Of a stretch of 28,581 bases of DNA, positions 1-7,821 are shown piece by piece. The notes under the pieces are model-generated. The model was not told the origin of the DNA. It searched no databases and saw only the letters and a list, made by a program, of their open reading frames with translations. This DNA comes from PSLL01 sp964389705 (GTDB taxonomy: Bacteria > Desulfobacterota_D > UBA1144 > Nemesobacterales > CSP1-2), in contig CAYMEO010000030.1 in assembly GCA_964389705.1 (NCBI GenBank), positions 1-28,581 of the forward strand, written 5' to 3'. Positions within the stretch are counted from its first letter, which is position 1. The number at the start of each line of letters is the position of its first letter. Position numbers and translations under genes: made by a program.

Positions 1-76
1 GACCTACACCTATCTACTCCAAAATATCATAATCACCGAAGCGAATCAATCCGTTCTGAAAAAACACCAAATCGTG

Positions 77-82
77 TATATT
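77..82 (+). promoter_or_regulatory. Possible -10 box upstream of moaD/modABC
   Basis: TATATT at 77-82 matches the sigma-70 -10 consensus at five of six positions. The hexamer 17 bp upstream, TTCTGA at 54-59, is a poor -35. If used, transcription would start near 89, inside the longer MoaD reading but just before the preferred ATG at 96. The window begins only 53 bp further upstream, so another promoter or a regulator site could lie outside it. Confidence 0.3.
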
Positions 83-95
83 TATGGGTACTCAG

Positions 96-335
96 ATGAA
101 GGTCAAATTGAGGCTTTTTGCATATCTAAGAGAGACTCTAGGACTAGAAGAGGAAGAAATTGACATTCAAGAGGGAGAAAAGGTCGGTGACCTGTGGAGG
201 AGATTCAAACATAAAATCGCTGGCAATAGAAACTTCCACGTGCTCTTTGTGGTAAATGGAGAATACGTAGAAGAAAACAGAGAATTAAAAGAAGGTGATG
301 AAGTAGTATTTATTCCTCCGGTAAGTGGAGGATAA
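96..335 (+). CDS. moaD: MoaD/ThiS-family sulfur carrier protein
   Basis: This is a small beta-grasp protein of the MoaD/ThiS family, 79 aa from the ATG at 96. An in-frame ATG at 84 would add four residues. The later start is preferred because the MKVKLRLFAYLRE opening is the usual MoaD N-terminus. The protein ends in Gly-Gly, the hallmark of a carrier that is adenylated by MoeB and thiocarboxylated to pass sulfur to precursor Z in molybdopterin synthesis. No MoaE is seen here. Its stop is 6 bp before modA, and modA's GGAGG ribosome site lies over the Gly-Gly codons, so the two genes are probably co-translated. A role in another sulfur-carrier pathway cannot be excluded, but the molybdate transporter next door favours molybdopterin. 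Confidence 0.82.
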   Translation: MKVKLRLFAYLRETLGLEEEEIDIQEGEKVGDLWRRFKHKIAGNRNFHVLFVVNGEYVEENRELKEGDEVVFIPPVSGG

Positions 336-341
336 ACGGAT

Positions 342-1151
342 ATGGAGAAAAAAACGGCAAGTATAACAAGAACTATTCGGTGTTTTTTTGTTTTAATCTT
401 TGCTGGATTATTGATTACATTTAGTCTCATATCAATAAATCTATCTACCCATGCTCTGGAAGCACCAGATGAAATCACTGTTGCAGCAGCAATTAGCCTT
501 AAAGACGCATTTGGTGAAATTGGTCGGATTTTTAAATCTCACACGGGAACAAAGGTAGTTTTTAATTTTGGAGCCTCAGGAATCTTGCAAAAGCAGATTG
601 AAGGTGGGGCGCCAGTGGATGTTTTTGCCAGTGCAGGAGAAAAACAGATGAATGAACTTGAGTCAAAAGGACTGATCATTAAAGAGACCCGACGCGACTT
701 TGCGCGCAACGCTTTAGTGCTTATTGTCCCAATCGATTCACAGCTCAATATAAACTCCTTTAACGATCTTATTAATCCGAACTTAAAGAGGCTCGCCATA
801 GGCAATCCGAAAACTGTTCCTGCGGGAGAATATTCGCAGCAACTGCTCACCAACATGAAACTTTGGGAAAGACTCCAATCTAAGCTCATACTGGCAGAGG
901 ATGTGCGTCAGGTGCTCAATTACGTGGTAAGTGGGGATGTGGATGCGGGTATTGTATATGCCTCTGATGTCTCCACTGCCCAAGGTAAGGTGGCTACAGT
1001 AGCAAGAGCACCTGAAGGACTGCATGATCCAATTCTGTATCCAATTGCAGTAATTAAAGATAGCCAATTGGCCAGAGGATTCGTTGATCTGGTATTAAGT
1101 CCAGATGGGCAGAGTATATTAAGAAAATATGGTTTCCTAAGTATTAAGTAA
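342..1151 (+). CDS. modA: Molybdate ABC transporter, periplasmic binding protein ModA
   Basis: The 269-aa protein opens with a Sec signal peptide: basic residues, a hydrophobic stretch at about 13-34, and a likely cut after Ala38. It has no lipobox cysteine, so it should be free in the periplasm. The mature part starts with the ModA pattern ITVAAAISLKDAF, continues with FNFGASGILQKQIEGGAPVDVFASAG and has a late VDAGIVYASD segment. These are the oxyanion-contacting loops of the molybdate/tungstate family. It should capture MoO4(2-) or WO4(2-) and deliver it to ModB. An SD GGAGG lies 10 bp upstream of the ATG. It is the second gene of a tight moaD-modA-modB-modC operon. Substrate choice between molybdate and tungstate cannot be settled from sequence alone. 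Confidence 0.93.
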   Translation: MEKKTASITRTIRCFFVLIFAGLLITFSLISINLSTHALEAPDEITVAAAISLKDAFGEIGRIFKSHTGTKVVFNFGASGILQKQIEGGAPVDVFASAGEKQMNELESKGLIIKETRRDFARNALVLIVPIDSQLNINSFNDLINPNLKRLAIGNPKTVPAGEYSQQLLTNMKLWERLQSKLILAEDVRQVLNYVVSGDVDAGIVYASDVSTAQGKVATVARAPEGLHDPILYPIAVIKDSQLARGFVDLVLSPDGQSILRKYGFLSIK

Positions 1152-1154
1152 ACG

Positions 1155-1817
1155 ATGATCTTGCCAGCGCTCAAGCTTTCACTCCTTGTGGCAAGCATAG
1201 CGACATTAATCGTTAGCGTCATAGGCATTGCCCTAGGATTCATTCTTGCTAAGCGCAATTTCCACACCAAAGAATTGATTGATTCCATTTTCACCCTACC
1301 TTTGATTTTGCCGCCTACAGTCACGGGATATTACCTCATTTTGCTCTTAGGCAGGCGCGGCCTTATTGGACAATACATATACGAACTAACGGGCTGGACC
1401 GTGACCTTTACATGGCAGGCGGCCGTGATTGCAGCCTCTGTAGTTGCGCTGCCTTTGATGGTTAAATCCGCCCGTGCTGCCATTGAGAGCGTAGATCCAA
1501 AGTATGAAATCGTCTCCTACACGCTGGGCAAAAGTGAGTTTCAAACGTTTTTGCGTGTAATCCTACCCCTAGCAAGGCGGGGCATTCTGGCCGGAATCAT
1601 ATTGAGCTTTGCCCGTGCCCTTGGTGAGTTTGGTGCTACACTTATACTTGCCGGCAATATTCCTGGAAAGACACAGACAATGCCCCTAGCAATATATGAG
1701 GCAGTGATCTCGGGTGAGAATATGCGGGCGCAAATACTTGCTTTGATTCTAACTGTGGTCTCAGTCGCTGTGATTTATATAACAAACAAGCTAAGCCGTC
1801 CAAAGATCAATCTGTAA
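1155..1817 (+). CDS. modB: Molybdate ABC transporter, permease ModB
   Basis: The 220-aa inner-membrane protein has about five or six hydrophobic segments and the normal ModB length. The EAA loop that docks the ATPase lies at about residues 108-138 (ESVDPKYEIVSYTLG, then VILP). Near residues 155-180 it has the ALGEFGATLILAGN stretch and a following PGKTQT, both characteristic of molybdate permeases. The start at 1155 is three bases after the modA stop, and the modC start follows its own stop by two bases, which points to translational coupling. Arginine codons are mostly CGN (8 of 10 counted by eye), unlike the AGR-rich metabolic genes downstream. Confidence 0.93.
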   Translation: MILPALKLSLLVASIATLIVSVIGIALGFILAKRNFHTKELIDSIFTLPLILPPTVTGYYLILLLGRRGLIGQYIYELTGWTVTFTWQAAVIAASVVALPLMVKSARAAIESVDPKYEIVSYTLGKSEFQTFLRVILPLARRGILAGIILSFARALGEFGATLILAGNIPGKTQTMPLAIYEAVISGENMRAQILALILTVVSVAVIYITNKLSRPKINL

Positions 1818-1819
1818 AG

Positions 1820-2905
1820 ATGCTATCTGTAGAGATTAAAAAGGGGATTAAATATAACGGACGTGTTGCACTTGCACTTGACGTTGCATTTAGCGCACGC
1901 AATGAGATTACAGTGCTCTTTGGCCCCTCCGGATCGGGCAAGACCACGATACTGTACATGATCGCCGGCATTGTAACCCCAGATGAAGGCAGAATCTCTC
2001 TAGGAGAACGAATCTATTTCGATTCGACAAACTGCATAAACCTGCCTATACAGAGGCGCAAAATTGGATTTGTATTCCAGGATTACTCCCTATTTCCACA
2101 TCTAACTGTAGAAAAGAACATATCTTACGGTAGAAAAATCGGCACGGATAGAACTGACTACAAGAAGGCTCGTGAGATGCTTTCCCTTTTTCGAATCGAA
2201 CACCTGGCTGGTCAATACCCACGGGGGCTCTCAGGCGGTGAGCAGCAGAGGGTCGCTTTAGCACGCGCTCTGGCATCCGATCCGGCAATCCTACTTCTCG
2301 ATGAGCCGCTCTCAGCAGTGGACATTGCAACGCGTTCCTATTTACTCGAGGAAATTATCTCCATTCAAAGAAGATCCGGTGTTCCTCTGATTTATGTAAC
2401 ACACAACCCCGCCGAAGCTGTACGAATTGGGGATTACATCCTCATATTGAGCAATGGACGAATTGCCCAAGGGGGAAAACCGCTAGAAGTTTTTAATACA
2501 CCCCAGAGCCTAGAGGTAGCACGTGTAGTAGGCACTGAGAACATACTTATGGGACACATCTTAGAGCACAGGGCTAGCGAAGGGGTCACAACCGTTGACC
2601 TTAAAGGGTGCCGACTTATGATACCCTATAAGCCACTACCTCTTGGCACTCAGGTAACAGTTGGCATCAACTCAGAGGATATAATTGTCTCGCGCGAGTG
2701 CATCATGCAGACAAGCGCGAGAAATGTCCTAGAGGGCATAGTCAAAACTATAATCCGTGATACAGAAAAAACAGAGCTCGTAGTCGGATGCGGTGTGGAT
2801 TTTAAGGTGAGTTTAACCGCAGGGACTATTGAAACCCTGGGCCTCCGGGCAGGGAGTCGAGTTTATCTTCTGATTAAAGCCCGTGCCTGCCATCTTTTGT
2901 CCTAG
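1820..2905 (+). CDS. modC: Molybdate ABC transporter, ATP-binding protein ModC
   Basis: The 361-aa protein is the cytoplasmic ATPase of the molybdate importer. All nucleotide-binding motifs are present: Walker A GPSGSGKTT at 35-43, Q-loop Gln87, signature LSGGEQ at 137-142, Walker B ILLLDE at 157-162 and the H-loop in YVTHN. The C-terminal third, about residues 290-355, looks like a TOBE domain, which binds oxyanion and can inhibit transport when molybdate is plentiful. Length matches the family. The adjacent ModA and ModB make a molybdate role far more likely than sulfate. About two thirds of its arginines are CGN codons. Confidence 0.93.
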   Translation: MLSVEIKKGIKYNGRVALALDVAFSARNEITVLFGPSGSGKTTILYMIAGIVTPDEGRISLGERIYFDSTNCINLPIQRRKIGFVFQDYSLFPHLTVEKNISYGRKIGTDRTDYKKAREMLSLFRIEHLAGQYPRGLSGGEQQRVALARALASDPAILLLDEPLSAVDIATRSYLLEEIISIQRRSGVPLIYVTHNPAEAVRIGDYILILSNGRIAQGGKPLEVFNTPQSLEVARVVGTENILMGHILEHRASEGVTTVDLKGCRLMIPYKPLPLGTQVTVGINSEDIIVSRECIMQTSARNVLEGIVKTIIRDTEKTELVVGCGVDFKVSLTAGTIETLGLRAGSRVYLLIKARACHLLS

Positions 2906-2944
2906 TTGAGCACTATATTAGCACCCAAAGCTGTTTCTTATTTA

Positions 2945-2953
2945 TGGTATAAT
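2945..2953 (+). promoter_or_regulatory. Extended -10 promoter for the FIST gene
   Basis: TGGTATAAT at 2945-2953 is a perfect extended -10 element (TGn followed by TATAAT). No good -35 is present 17 bp upstream, which is usual for extended -10 promoters. The predicted start near 2960 leaves a leader of about 40 bases before the ATG at 3001. It lies in the 95-bp gap after modC, which holds no other recognisable element and no clear terminator. Confidence 0.5.
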
Positions 2954-3000
2954 CTGTGGAAACCAATAATAAGAATCGAGCGAGACTTTAGAAAAAGTCC

Positions 3001-4188
3001 ATGATAAAAGCGGGAGTCGGGTACTCTCTTAAAGAAAATAGCAATGAAGCTGGTAAAGAAGCAGCATCCCAAGCTATGGAGCGCATAGGTCTAACAAGCG
3101 CCGATTGGGCTCTTGTGTTCTGTACTTTTCCACACAGAAGCAGTTATAAAGATATATTAAAATCAGTATGCGAAATAACTCAAACTAAAGATGTTGCAGG
3201 ATGCAGCGCCATTGGAATGCTTACGAATTTTGGAGAGGTAGAGGCAAGCCCGGGTGTGGCTGTCTTGGCCGTCTCCTCAGACAGCATGCGTGCCTCCTCG
3301 TTTCTTGTTCACTACACAGAAGACGGAGGAATAAAGGCTGGAATCGAGATTGGAGAGCGTATGCTCCCAATCCTTAATAAAGGAGGAAATAGACTCCTTA
3401 CGCTCCTTCCTGACCCATTCTACATCCATCCGGAGCTTCTCTCTAGAGGGATTGAGTCTAAACTGGGGAATATACCGATAGTCGGTGCATCTGCCTCTGA
3501 GCACCCGGCACTGAATGAAACCTATGAATTCTGTGGGAACACAGTTGCAACAAGAGCCGTATCAGGGCTTATGATCCACGGCTCTTTTACTTACAAAATC
3601 GGAATTACCCAAGGATGTCAGCCAGTTGGAGTGCCGTGTATTATTACAAGGGCAACAAATAACATCATATTTGAACTCGATGGGCAGCCTGCCTTTGAGG
3701 TTTTAAAGAAGCAGGTTCCTTTGAGAATCCTAGAGAGTGGAAGAGAATTGACACGCCTTCTATTTATAGGGCTCCCACCTGATCCATCACAGACAGAGAT
3801 ATCAGACGGCGAGTACGTGGTCAGGAACATTATGGGAATTATTCCCGAAACCGGATTAATATCGGTAGCCGCAAACATAAAGGAAGGGCAGATTATAACG
3901 TTTGCCGTGCGCCATCCCATAATGGCACGGGAAGACCTAAAACAGATGGTTGGGCGTTTGGCATCCTCAGGTGAGCTAGAGAGGCCGTTTAAGTTCGGCC
4001 TCTACTTTAATTGTTGTGCAAGGGGCTCATCCTTATACGGTTATCAGGGAATTGACACCGCCTATATCAATCATATTCTTGGAGATATTCCAATTATAGG
4101 TTTCTTCGGAAATTCAGAGCTTGCCCCACTTAAAGGAATAAACCGTCTCTTTACATATACAGGAGCCCTTGTCCTAATTTCGGAATAA
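3001..4188 (+). CDS. FIST-domain (FIST_N/FIST_C) sensory protein
   Basis: The 395-aa soluble protein is recognisable as a stand-alone FIST protein. It has an N-terminal FIST_N-like part (about 30-230) and a FIST_C-like part (about 240-380) ending in GIDTAYINHILGDIPIIGFFGNSELAP, a typical FIST_C closing segment. Family knowledge: FIST domains are thought to bind small ligands, perhaps amino acids, and are often attached to or encoded beside signalling domains. Here no kinase, GGDEF or methyl-accepting domain is attached or adjacent, so the output is unknown. No signal peptide is seen. The SD before the ATG is weak. It appears monocistronic, with a promoter at 2945. Confidence 0.82.
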   Translation: MIKAGVGYSLKENSNEAGKEAASQAMERIGLTSADWALVFCTFPHRSSYKDILKSVCEITQTKDVAGCSAIGMLTNFGEVEASPGVAVLAVSSDSMRASSFLVHYTEDGGIKAGIEIGERMLPILNKGGNRLLTLLPDPFYIHPELLSRGIESKLGNIPIVGASASEHPALNETYEFCGNTVATRAVSGLMIHGSFTYKIGITQGCQPVGVPCIITRATNNIIFELDGQPAFEVLKKQVPLRILESGRELTRLLFIGLPPDPSQTEISDGEYVVRNIMGIIPETGLISVAANIKEGQIITFAVRHPIMAREDLKQMVGRLASSGELERPFKFGLYFNCCARGSSLYGYQGIDTAYINHILGDIPIIGFFGNSELAPLKGINRLFTYTGALVLISE

Positions 4189-4301
4189 AGGTTTAACTCA
4201 AGCTCTCATATTATAATTTGTTTCATTAAAATCATTGGGTAGATTAATAACCACGCCTTGTTCTGTAGCAAAGAGGAAAATGTAAAGTTAAGGAGACACT
4301 T

Positions 4302-5081
4302 ATGACATACAGATTCTTTGAACTCTCTGAAGAAGATTCAGTTGGCATTATTCGCTTAAACCGTCCCCCGGTTAATGCCTTTAATCTCGATATGGCTAAG
4401 GAGTTTGATGATCTTTTAGATGAGATTGCAAAAAGAGAAGGTATAAGGGTCATAGTTATCACAGGGAACAAAAAAATATTCTCGGCTGGTGCCGATATAA
4501 GTCTAATTAGCCACAGCGAGTGGAGCTATCTTAGAGAATTGGTTGAAGTAGGGCAAAGGGCCTTTCATAAAATGGAGAATATGCCTAAGATAGTGATTGC
4601 CGTAATAGAGGGCCATTGCATGGGAGGAGCAATGGAGTTTGCACTTGCATGTGACAGAAGATTCATGGCAATTGGTGAGGGAAGAATCGGACTCCCAGAG
4701 GTAAAGCTTGGGCTCATGCCCGCATGGGGAACAACATACAGGCTTCCGCGTCTTATCGGAAAATCTAAGGCTCTGGATTTAATGATTAGAGGAACACTTT
4801 TAGATGCCGAAGAAGCCAAAGCCATTGGGCTAGTTGATGAGATATTTCCTCAAGAACAGGCAATGACAAAGGCAATGGAATATGCACGCTCCATTGCAAA
4901 TGGTGCGACTTTCGCTATGGGAAGGATTAAGAAATGCATTAATGGGGGTTTCGATCTGTCTTTCTCAGAGAGTATGAGGCTTGAGTGCGATTCTCAAGGT
5001 GAGGTGTTTGCAACCCAAGATTGTAAAGAAGGAACGCGGGCGTTTCTCGAAAAAAGAAACCCGAAGTTTATGGGTAGGTAG
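4302..5081 (+). CDS. Enoyl-CoA hydratase/isomerase (crotonase) family protein
   Basis: The 259-aa crotonase-fold enzyme acts on 2-enoyl-CoA thioesters. The oxyanion-hole segments are NKKIFSAGADISL at about 56-68 and GHCMGGAMEFALACD at 104-118. Glu112 and Glu133 (in LPEVKLG) align with the two catalytic glutamates of classical enoyl-CoA hydratase, so hydratase activity is more likely than a glutamate-less isomerase or decarboxylase. AAGGAG lies 8 bp before the ATG. It converges with bioF, 18 bp away, with no obvious terminator. Arginine codons are AGR-rich (14 of 19), typical of the metabolic genes here. The exact acyl substrate cannot be told. Confidence 0.88.
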   Translation: MTYRFFELSEEDSVGIIRLNRPPVNAFNLDMAKEFDDLLDEIAKREGIRVIVITGNKKIFSAGADISLISHSEWSYLRELVEVGQRAFHKMENMPKIVIAVIEGHCMGGAMEFALACDRRFMAIGEGRIGLPEVKLGLMPAWGTTYRLPRLIGKSKALDLMIRGTLLDAEEAKAIGLVDEIFPQEQAMTKAMEYARSIANGATFAMGRIKKCINGGFDLSFSESMRLECDSQGEVFATQDCKEGTRAFLEKRNPKFMGR

Positions 5082-5099
5082 AAGATTTCTTGAGCAAAA

Positions 5100-6269
5100 T
5101 TAAATCGAATCGCGCGCCGTTTTAAATGCACGAATCGCGAGCTTAATGTGTTCTTCTCTGTGAGTTGCCATAAGCGTAGCTCGTATTCGGCATTTCCTAG
5201 GAGGAACTGAGGGTGGACGAACGGCCGGGGTAAAAACCCCGTTTTCCCGAAGCAAGCGTGCAAAATCCAACGTCGGCTGAGCTTCCCCAATTAAAACCGG
5301 AATAACAGCAGAGTGGGAAGGGAGGATTTCAAGTCCAATATTTTCAAGCCCTGATTTAAACCCATTTATAAGACGCCAGAGGTATTCCCTTCTCTCAGGT
5401 TCAAACTCTATAATATCAATTGCGGCTAAGGACGCTGCAAGGGAGCTCGCTGGAAGAGAGGTGTCAAATATATATGTCCGTACCCGATTTCTGATAAAAT
5501 CAATCAGTTTTCTGCTCCCCGCAATATATCCGCCGAGAGACCCAACGGCCTTTGAAAGCGTTCCCATAACTATCGGAACACGGTCTTCTATGCCGAAGTG
5601 CTCTGTAGCCCCGCTTCCCCTTTTTCCTAAAACCCCCGTTGCATGCGCCTCATCAATCATAAGCATACAGCCGTATTTCTCGGAGATCTCAATTAAATCA
5701 GGGAGAGGTGCTAGGTCTCCATCCATACTGAAAACCGTATCTGTCAATATCAACTTTCTACCTCTAGACCTATTTTGAGACAGTAGAGAATTTAAATGCT
5801 CCACATCACAGTGTTTGTATATAATTATCTCTGCATGAGAGAGTCGGCATCCGTCAATAATGGATGCGTGGTTAAGCTCGTCGCTATAGATTATATCCCC
5901 CGGTCCAACAAGAGCAGAAATGGTACCTACATTTGCCAGATAGCCAGAGCTAAAGAGTATGGCAGCCTCTGTCTTTTTAAAAGCCGCGATTCTATCTTCT
6001 AATTCCCTATGGAGATCGGTGCTTCCACTTACAAGGCGAGACCCTCCCGAACCAGTTCCATACTTTTCTAGAGCCATGTGAGCTGCCTCTTTTACCCTCG
6101 GATCAGTAGTCAAACCGAGATAGTTATTTGAAGCAAGGAGAATATAGGACCTTCCATCGATTATAATCTCTGGTGACTGCCCAGTTTGAATCTCTGTAAG
6201 AACCCGAAAGAGATTTTTGCTGTGAATCAGATTTAATTCTTCTTCAATCCAATGAAGTGGGTCTATCAT
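5100..6269 (-). CDS. bioF: 8-amino-7-oxononanoate synthase BioF (alpha-oxoamine synthase)
   Basis: The 389-aa PLP enzyme condenses a pimeloyl thioester with L-alanine, with loss of CO2, to give 8-amino-7-oxononanoate in biotin synthesis. Motifs include GTGSGGSR at about 71-78, the DEAHATG cofactor loop (Asp206, His209) and PLP Lys240 in GTLSKAVGSLGG. Glycine C-acetyltransferase (Kbl) belongs to the same family and is hard to separate by motif. The position directly after bioA, 15 bp away on the same strand, supports BioF. No clear SD precedes the ATG, so translation may depend on coupling with bioA. It is the last gene of the operon. Confidence 0.9.
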   Translation of the reverse strand: MIDPLHWIEEELNLIHSKNLFRVLTEIQTGQSPEIIIDGRSYILLASNNYLGLTTDPRVKEAAHMALEKYGTGSGGSRLVSGSTDLHRELEDRIAAFKKTEAAILFSSGYLANVGTISALVGPGDIIYSDELNHASIIDGCRLSHAEIIIYKHCDVEHLNSLLSQNRSRGRKLILTDTVFSMDGDLAPLPDLIEISEKYGCMLMIDEAHATGVLGKRGSGATEHFGIEDRVPIVMGTLSKAVGSLGGYIAGSRKLIDFIRNRVRTYIFDTSLPASSLAASLAAIDIIEFEPERREYLWRLINGFKSGLENIGLEILPSHSAVIPVLIGEAQPTLDFARLLRENGVFTPAVRPPSVPPRKCRIRATLMATHREEHIKLAIRAFKTARDSI

Positions 6270-6284
6270 ATTTCGATTGGGGAC

Positions 6285-7643
6285 TTATTCCGTTTCCGTT
6301 GCCCTCTTAATTGCTCTATATGTTACATCAATGAGCTTTTTTAAATCCTCTATTGAAATTCCAATAGGTGGCATAAGGACAACTACATTTCCAAGCGGAC
6401 GTATGAGCACCTCTTCTTGCGCTGCAAATCCGGCAACCTTCCATCCCATCTTCATACTGAGCGGATACGGTGTTTTTGTTTCTTTGTTCTCTACAAGTTC
6501 TATTCCCACCATGAACCCCTTGTTTCTTACATCTCCTACATGGTCAAGGCCCTTAAATTCTTGTAGCTCACGCTCTAAGAATTCTATCTTTTCCTGTAAC
6601 TTCTCAAGAGTTTTATTCTTCCTAAAAGCCTCAAGGTTTCCTAAGGCCGCAGCACAGGAGATAGGATTTCCCGAATAGCTGTGGCCGTGAAAGAACGTCT
6701 TAAATTCTTCGTACTCACCGAGGAAGGCATTATATATATCTTGGGTTACAATAGTTGCAGAAAGAGGAAGGTATCCTCCCGTCATACCCTTTCCAAGGAC
6801 CATGATGTCGGGCGTTACATCCTCATGCTCGCAGGCAAACATCCTCCCTGTCCTTCCAAAACCCGTGGCAACTTCATCAAGAATCATAATCACATCGTAT
6901 TTATCGCAGTACTCCCGTATCTGCCTAATATAACCCGGAGGAGAAACAATCATTCCACCAGCCGCCTGAACATAGGGTTCAAATATTACCGCAGCGATCT
7001 CTTCATGATGCTCACTGAATATTTTCTCAATCTCTTTTGCACATGCAATTCCGCATGAAGGATATGTCTTTCCAAGTGGGCATCGATAGCAATAATATGA
7101 TGGGGCCTTATATGTTTCAAAAAGAAGGGGTTTATATAAGGCATGAAATAGATCAATCCCTCCGACAGATACCGCTCCAAGTGTGTCTCCATGATACCCA
7201 TTTTCAAGTGAAACGAATTTTCTCTTTTCCGGCCTCCCCTTATGCTGCCAGTACCCAAAGGCCATCTTAATTGCAACCTCAACCGCGCTTGCGCCATCGC
7301 CTGAGTAGAAGACCTTAGTTAGCCCTTTAGGACAGATCTCAATTAATTCCTTTGCAAGCTCCACTGCCGTGGTGTTTGTGATCCCAAGAAGCGTACTGTG
7401 GCCAATCTTCTCTACCTGTTCTTTAATTGCCCTATCAATCTCAGGAACTCTATGCCCATGAATCGTAACCCAAAGCGAAGATACCCCGTCTATATATCTA
7501 CGTCCTTCCGTATCAATAAGATAAACGCCATCGCCCTCTTCAATAATAATCGGCTCCTGATTCTCATACTCCTTCATCTGTGTAAATGGATGCCATATGA
7601 AATTGCGGTCAAACTCTGCAAGCTTCTTTGTTCGGTCAGTCAT
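6285..7643 (-). CDS. bioA: Adenosylmethionine--8-amino-7-oxononanoate aminotransferase BioA
   Basis: The 452-aa class III aminotransferase should convert 8-amino-7-oxononanoate to 7,8-diaminononanoate (DAPA). It has the BioA opening WHPFTQM at 17-23, SGDGASAVE around 114-122, the cofactor Asp256 in ILDEVATGFGRTG and PLP Lys285 in VLGKGMTGG. A cysteine cluster (Cys185, Cys188, Cys197, Cys201) lies mid-protein and resembles the insertion known from Bacillus-type BioA proteins. The amino donor may be SAM or lysine and is not decidable here. It lies between bioB and bioF. The 178-bp gap to bioB is mostly a repeat element. There is no strong SD. Confidence 0.92.
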   Translation of the reverse strand: MTDRTKKLAEFDRNFIWHPFTQMKEYENQEPIIIEEGDGVYLIDTEGRRYIDGVSSLWVTIHGHRVPEIDRAIKEQVEKIGHSTLLGITNTTAVELAKELIEICPKGLTKVFYSGDGASAVEVAIKMAFGYWQHKGRPEKRKFVSLENGYHGDTLGAVSVGGIDLFHALYKPLLFETYKAPSYYCYRCPLGKTYPSCGIACAKEIEKIFSEHHEEIAAVIFEPYVQAAGGMIVSPPGYIRQIREYCDKYDVIMILDEVATGFGRTGRMFACEHEDVTPDIMVLGKGMTGGYLPLSATIVTQDIYNAFLGEYEEFKTFFHGHSYSGNPISCAAALGNLEAFRKNKTLEKLQEKIEFLERELQEFKGLDHVGDVRNKGFMVGIELVENKETKTPYPLSMKMGWKVAGFAAQEEVLIRPLGNVVVLMPPIGISIEDLKKLIDVTYRAIKRATETE

Positions 7644-7667
7644 TTGGCTCAGAGAAAATCAAAATAA

Positions 7668-7812
7668 TTAGCCACAAATTCACACAGATGAACACAAATA
7701 TGTGGAGTTGTCCTTGCAAAGGGGGGAAGCACAGAGTAAGCCTCATTTGAGACTGCTTTGCAAGGCTCACAATGACATCGAACTGGTATTATCCGTGCCC
7801 ACCTGTGGCTAA
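7668..7812 (-). repeat. 145-bp nested palindromic repeat (MITE-like) between bioB and bioA
   Basis: The element is bounded by perfect 9-bp inverted ends, TTAGCCACA at 7668-7676 and TGTGGCTAA at 7804-7812. Weaker complementarity continues inward for about 25 bp (CAC, GAT patterns). A second perfect 10-bp inverted pair, CCTTGCAAAG at 7712-7721 and CTTTGCAAGG at 7756-7765, is nested inside. The outer ends resemble the common GCCACAGATxxACACAGAT dispersed repeat, and the core resembles the GTCATTGxGAGC palindromic repeat family. It looks like one small element inserted in another. No ORF is present. It ends 9 bp from the bioB stop and 24 bp from the bioA start, so it is probably transcribed as an intra-operon hairpin. 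Confidence 0.7.
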
Positions 7813-7821
7813 ATAAAATCC

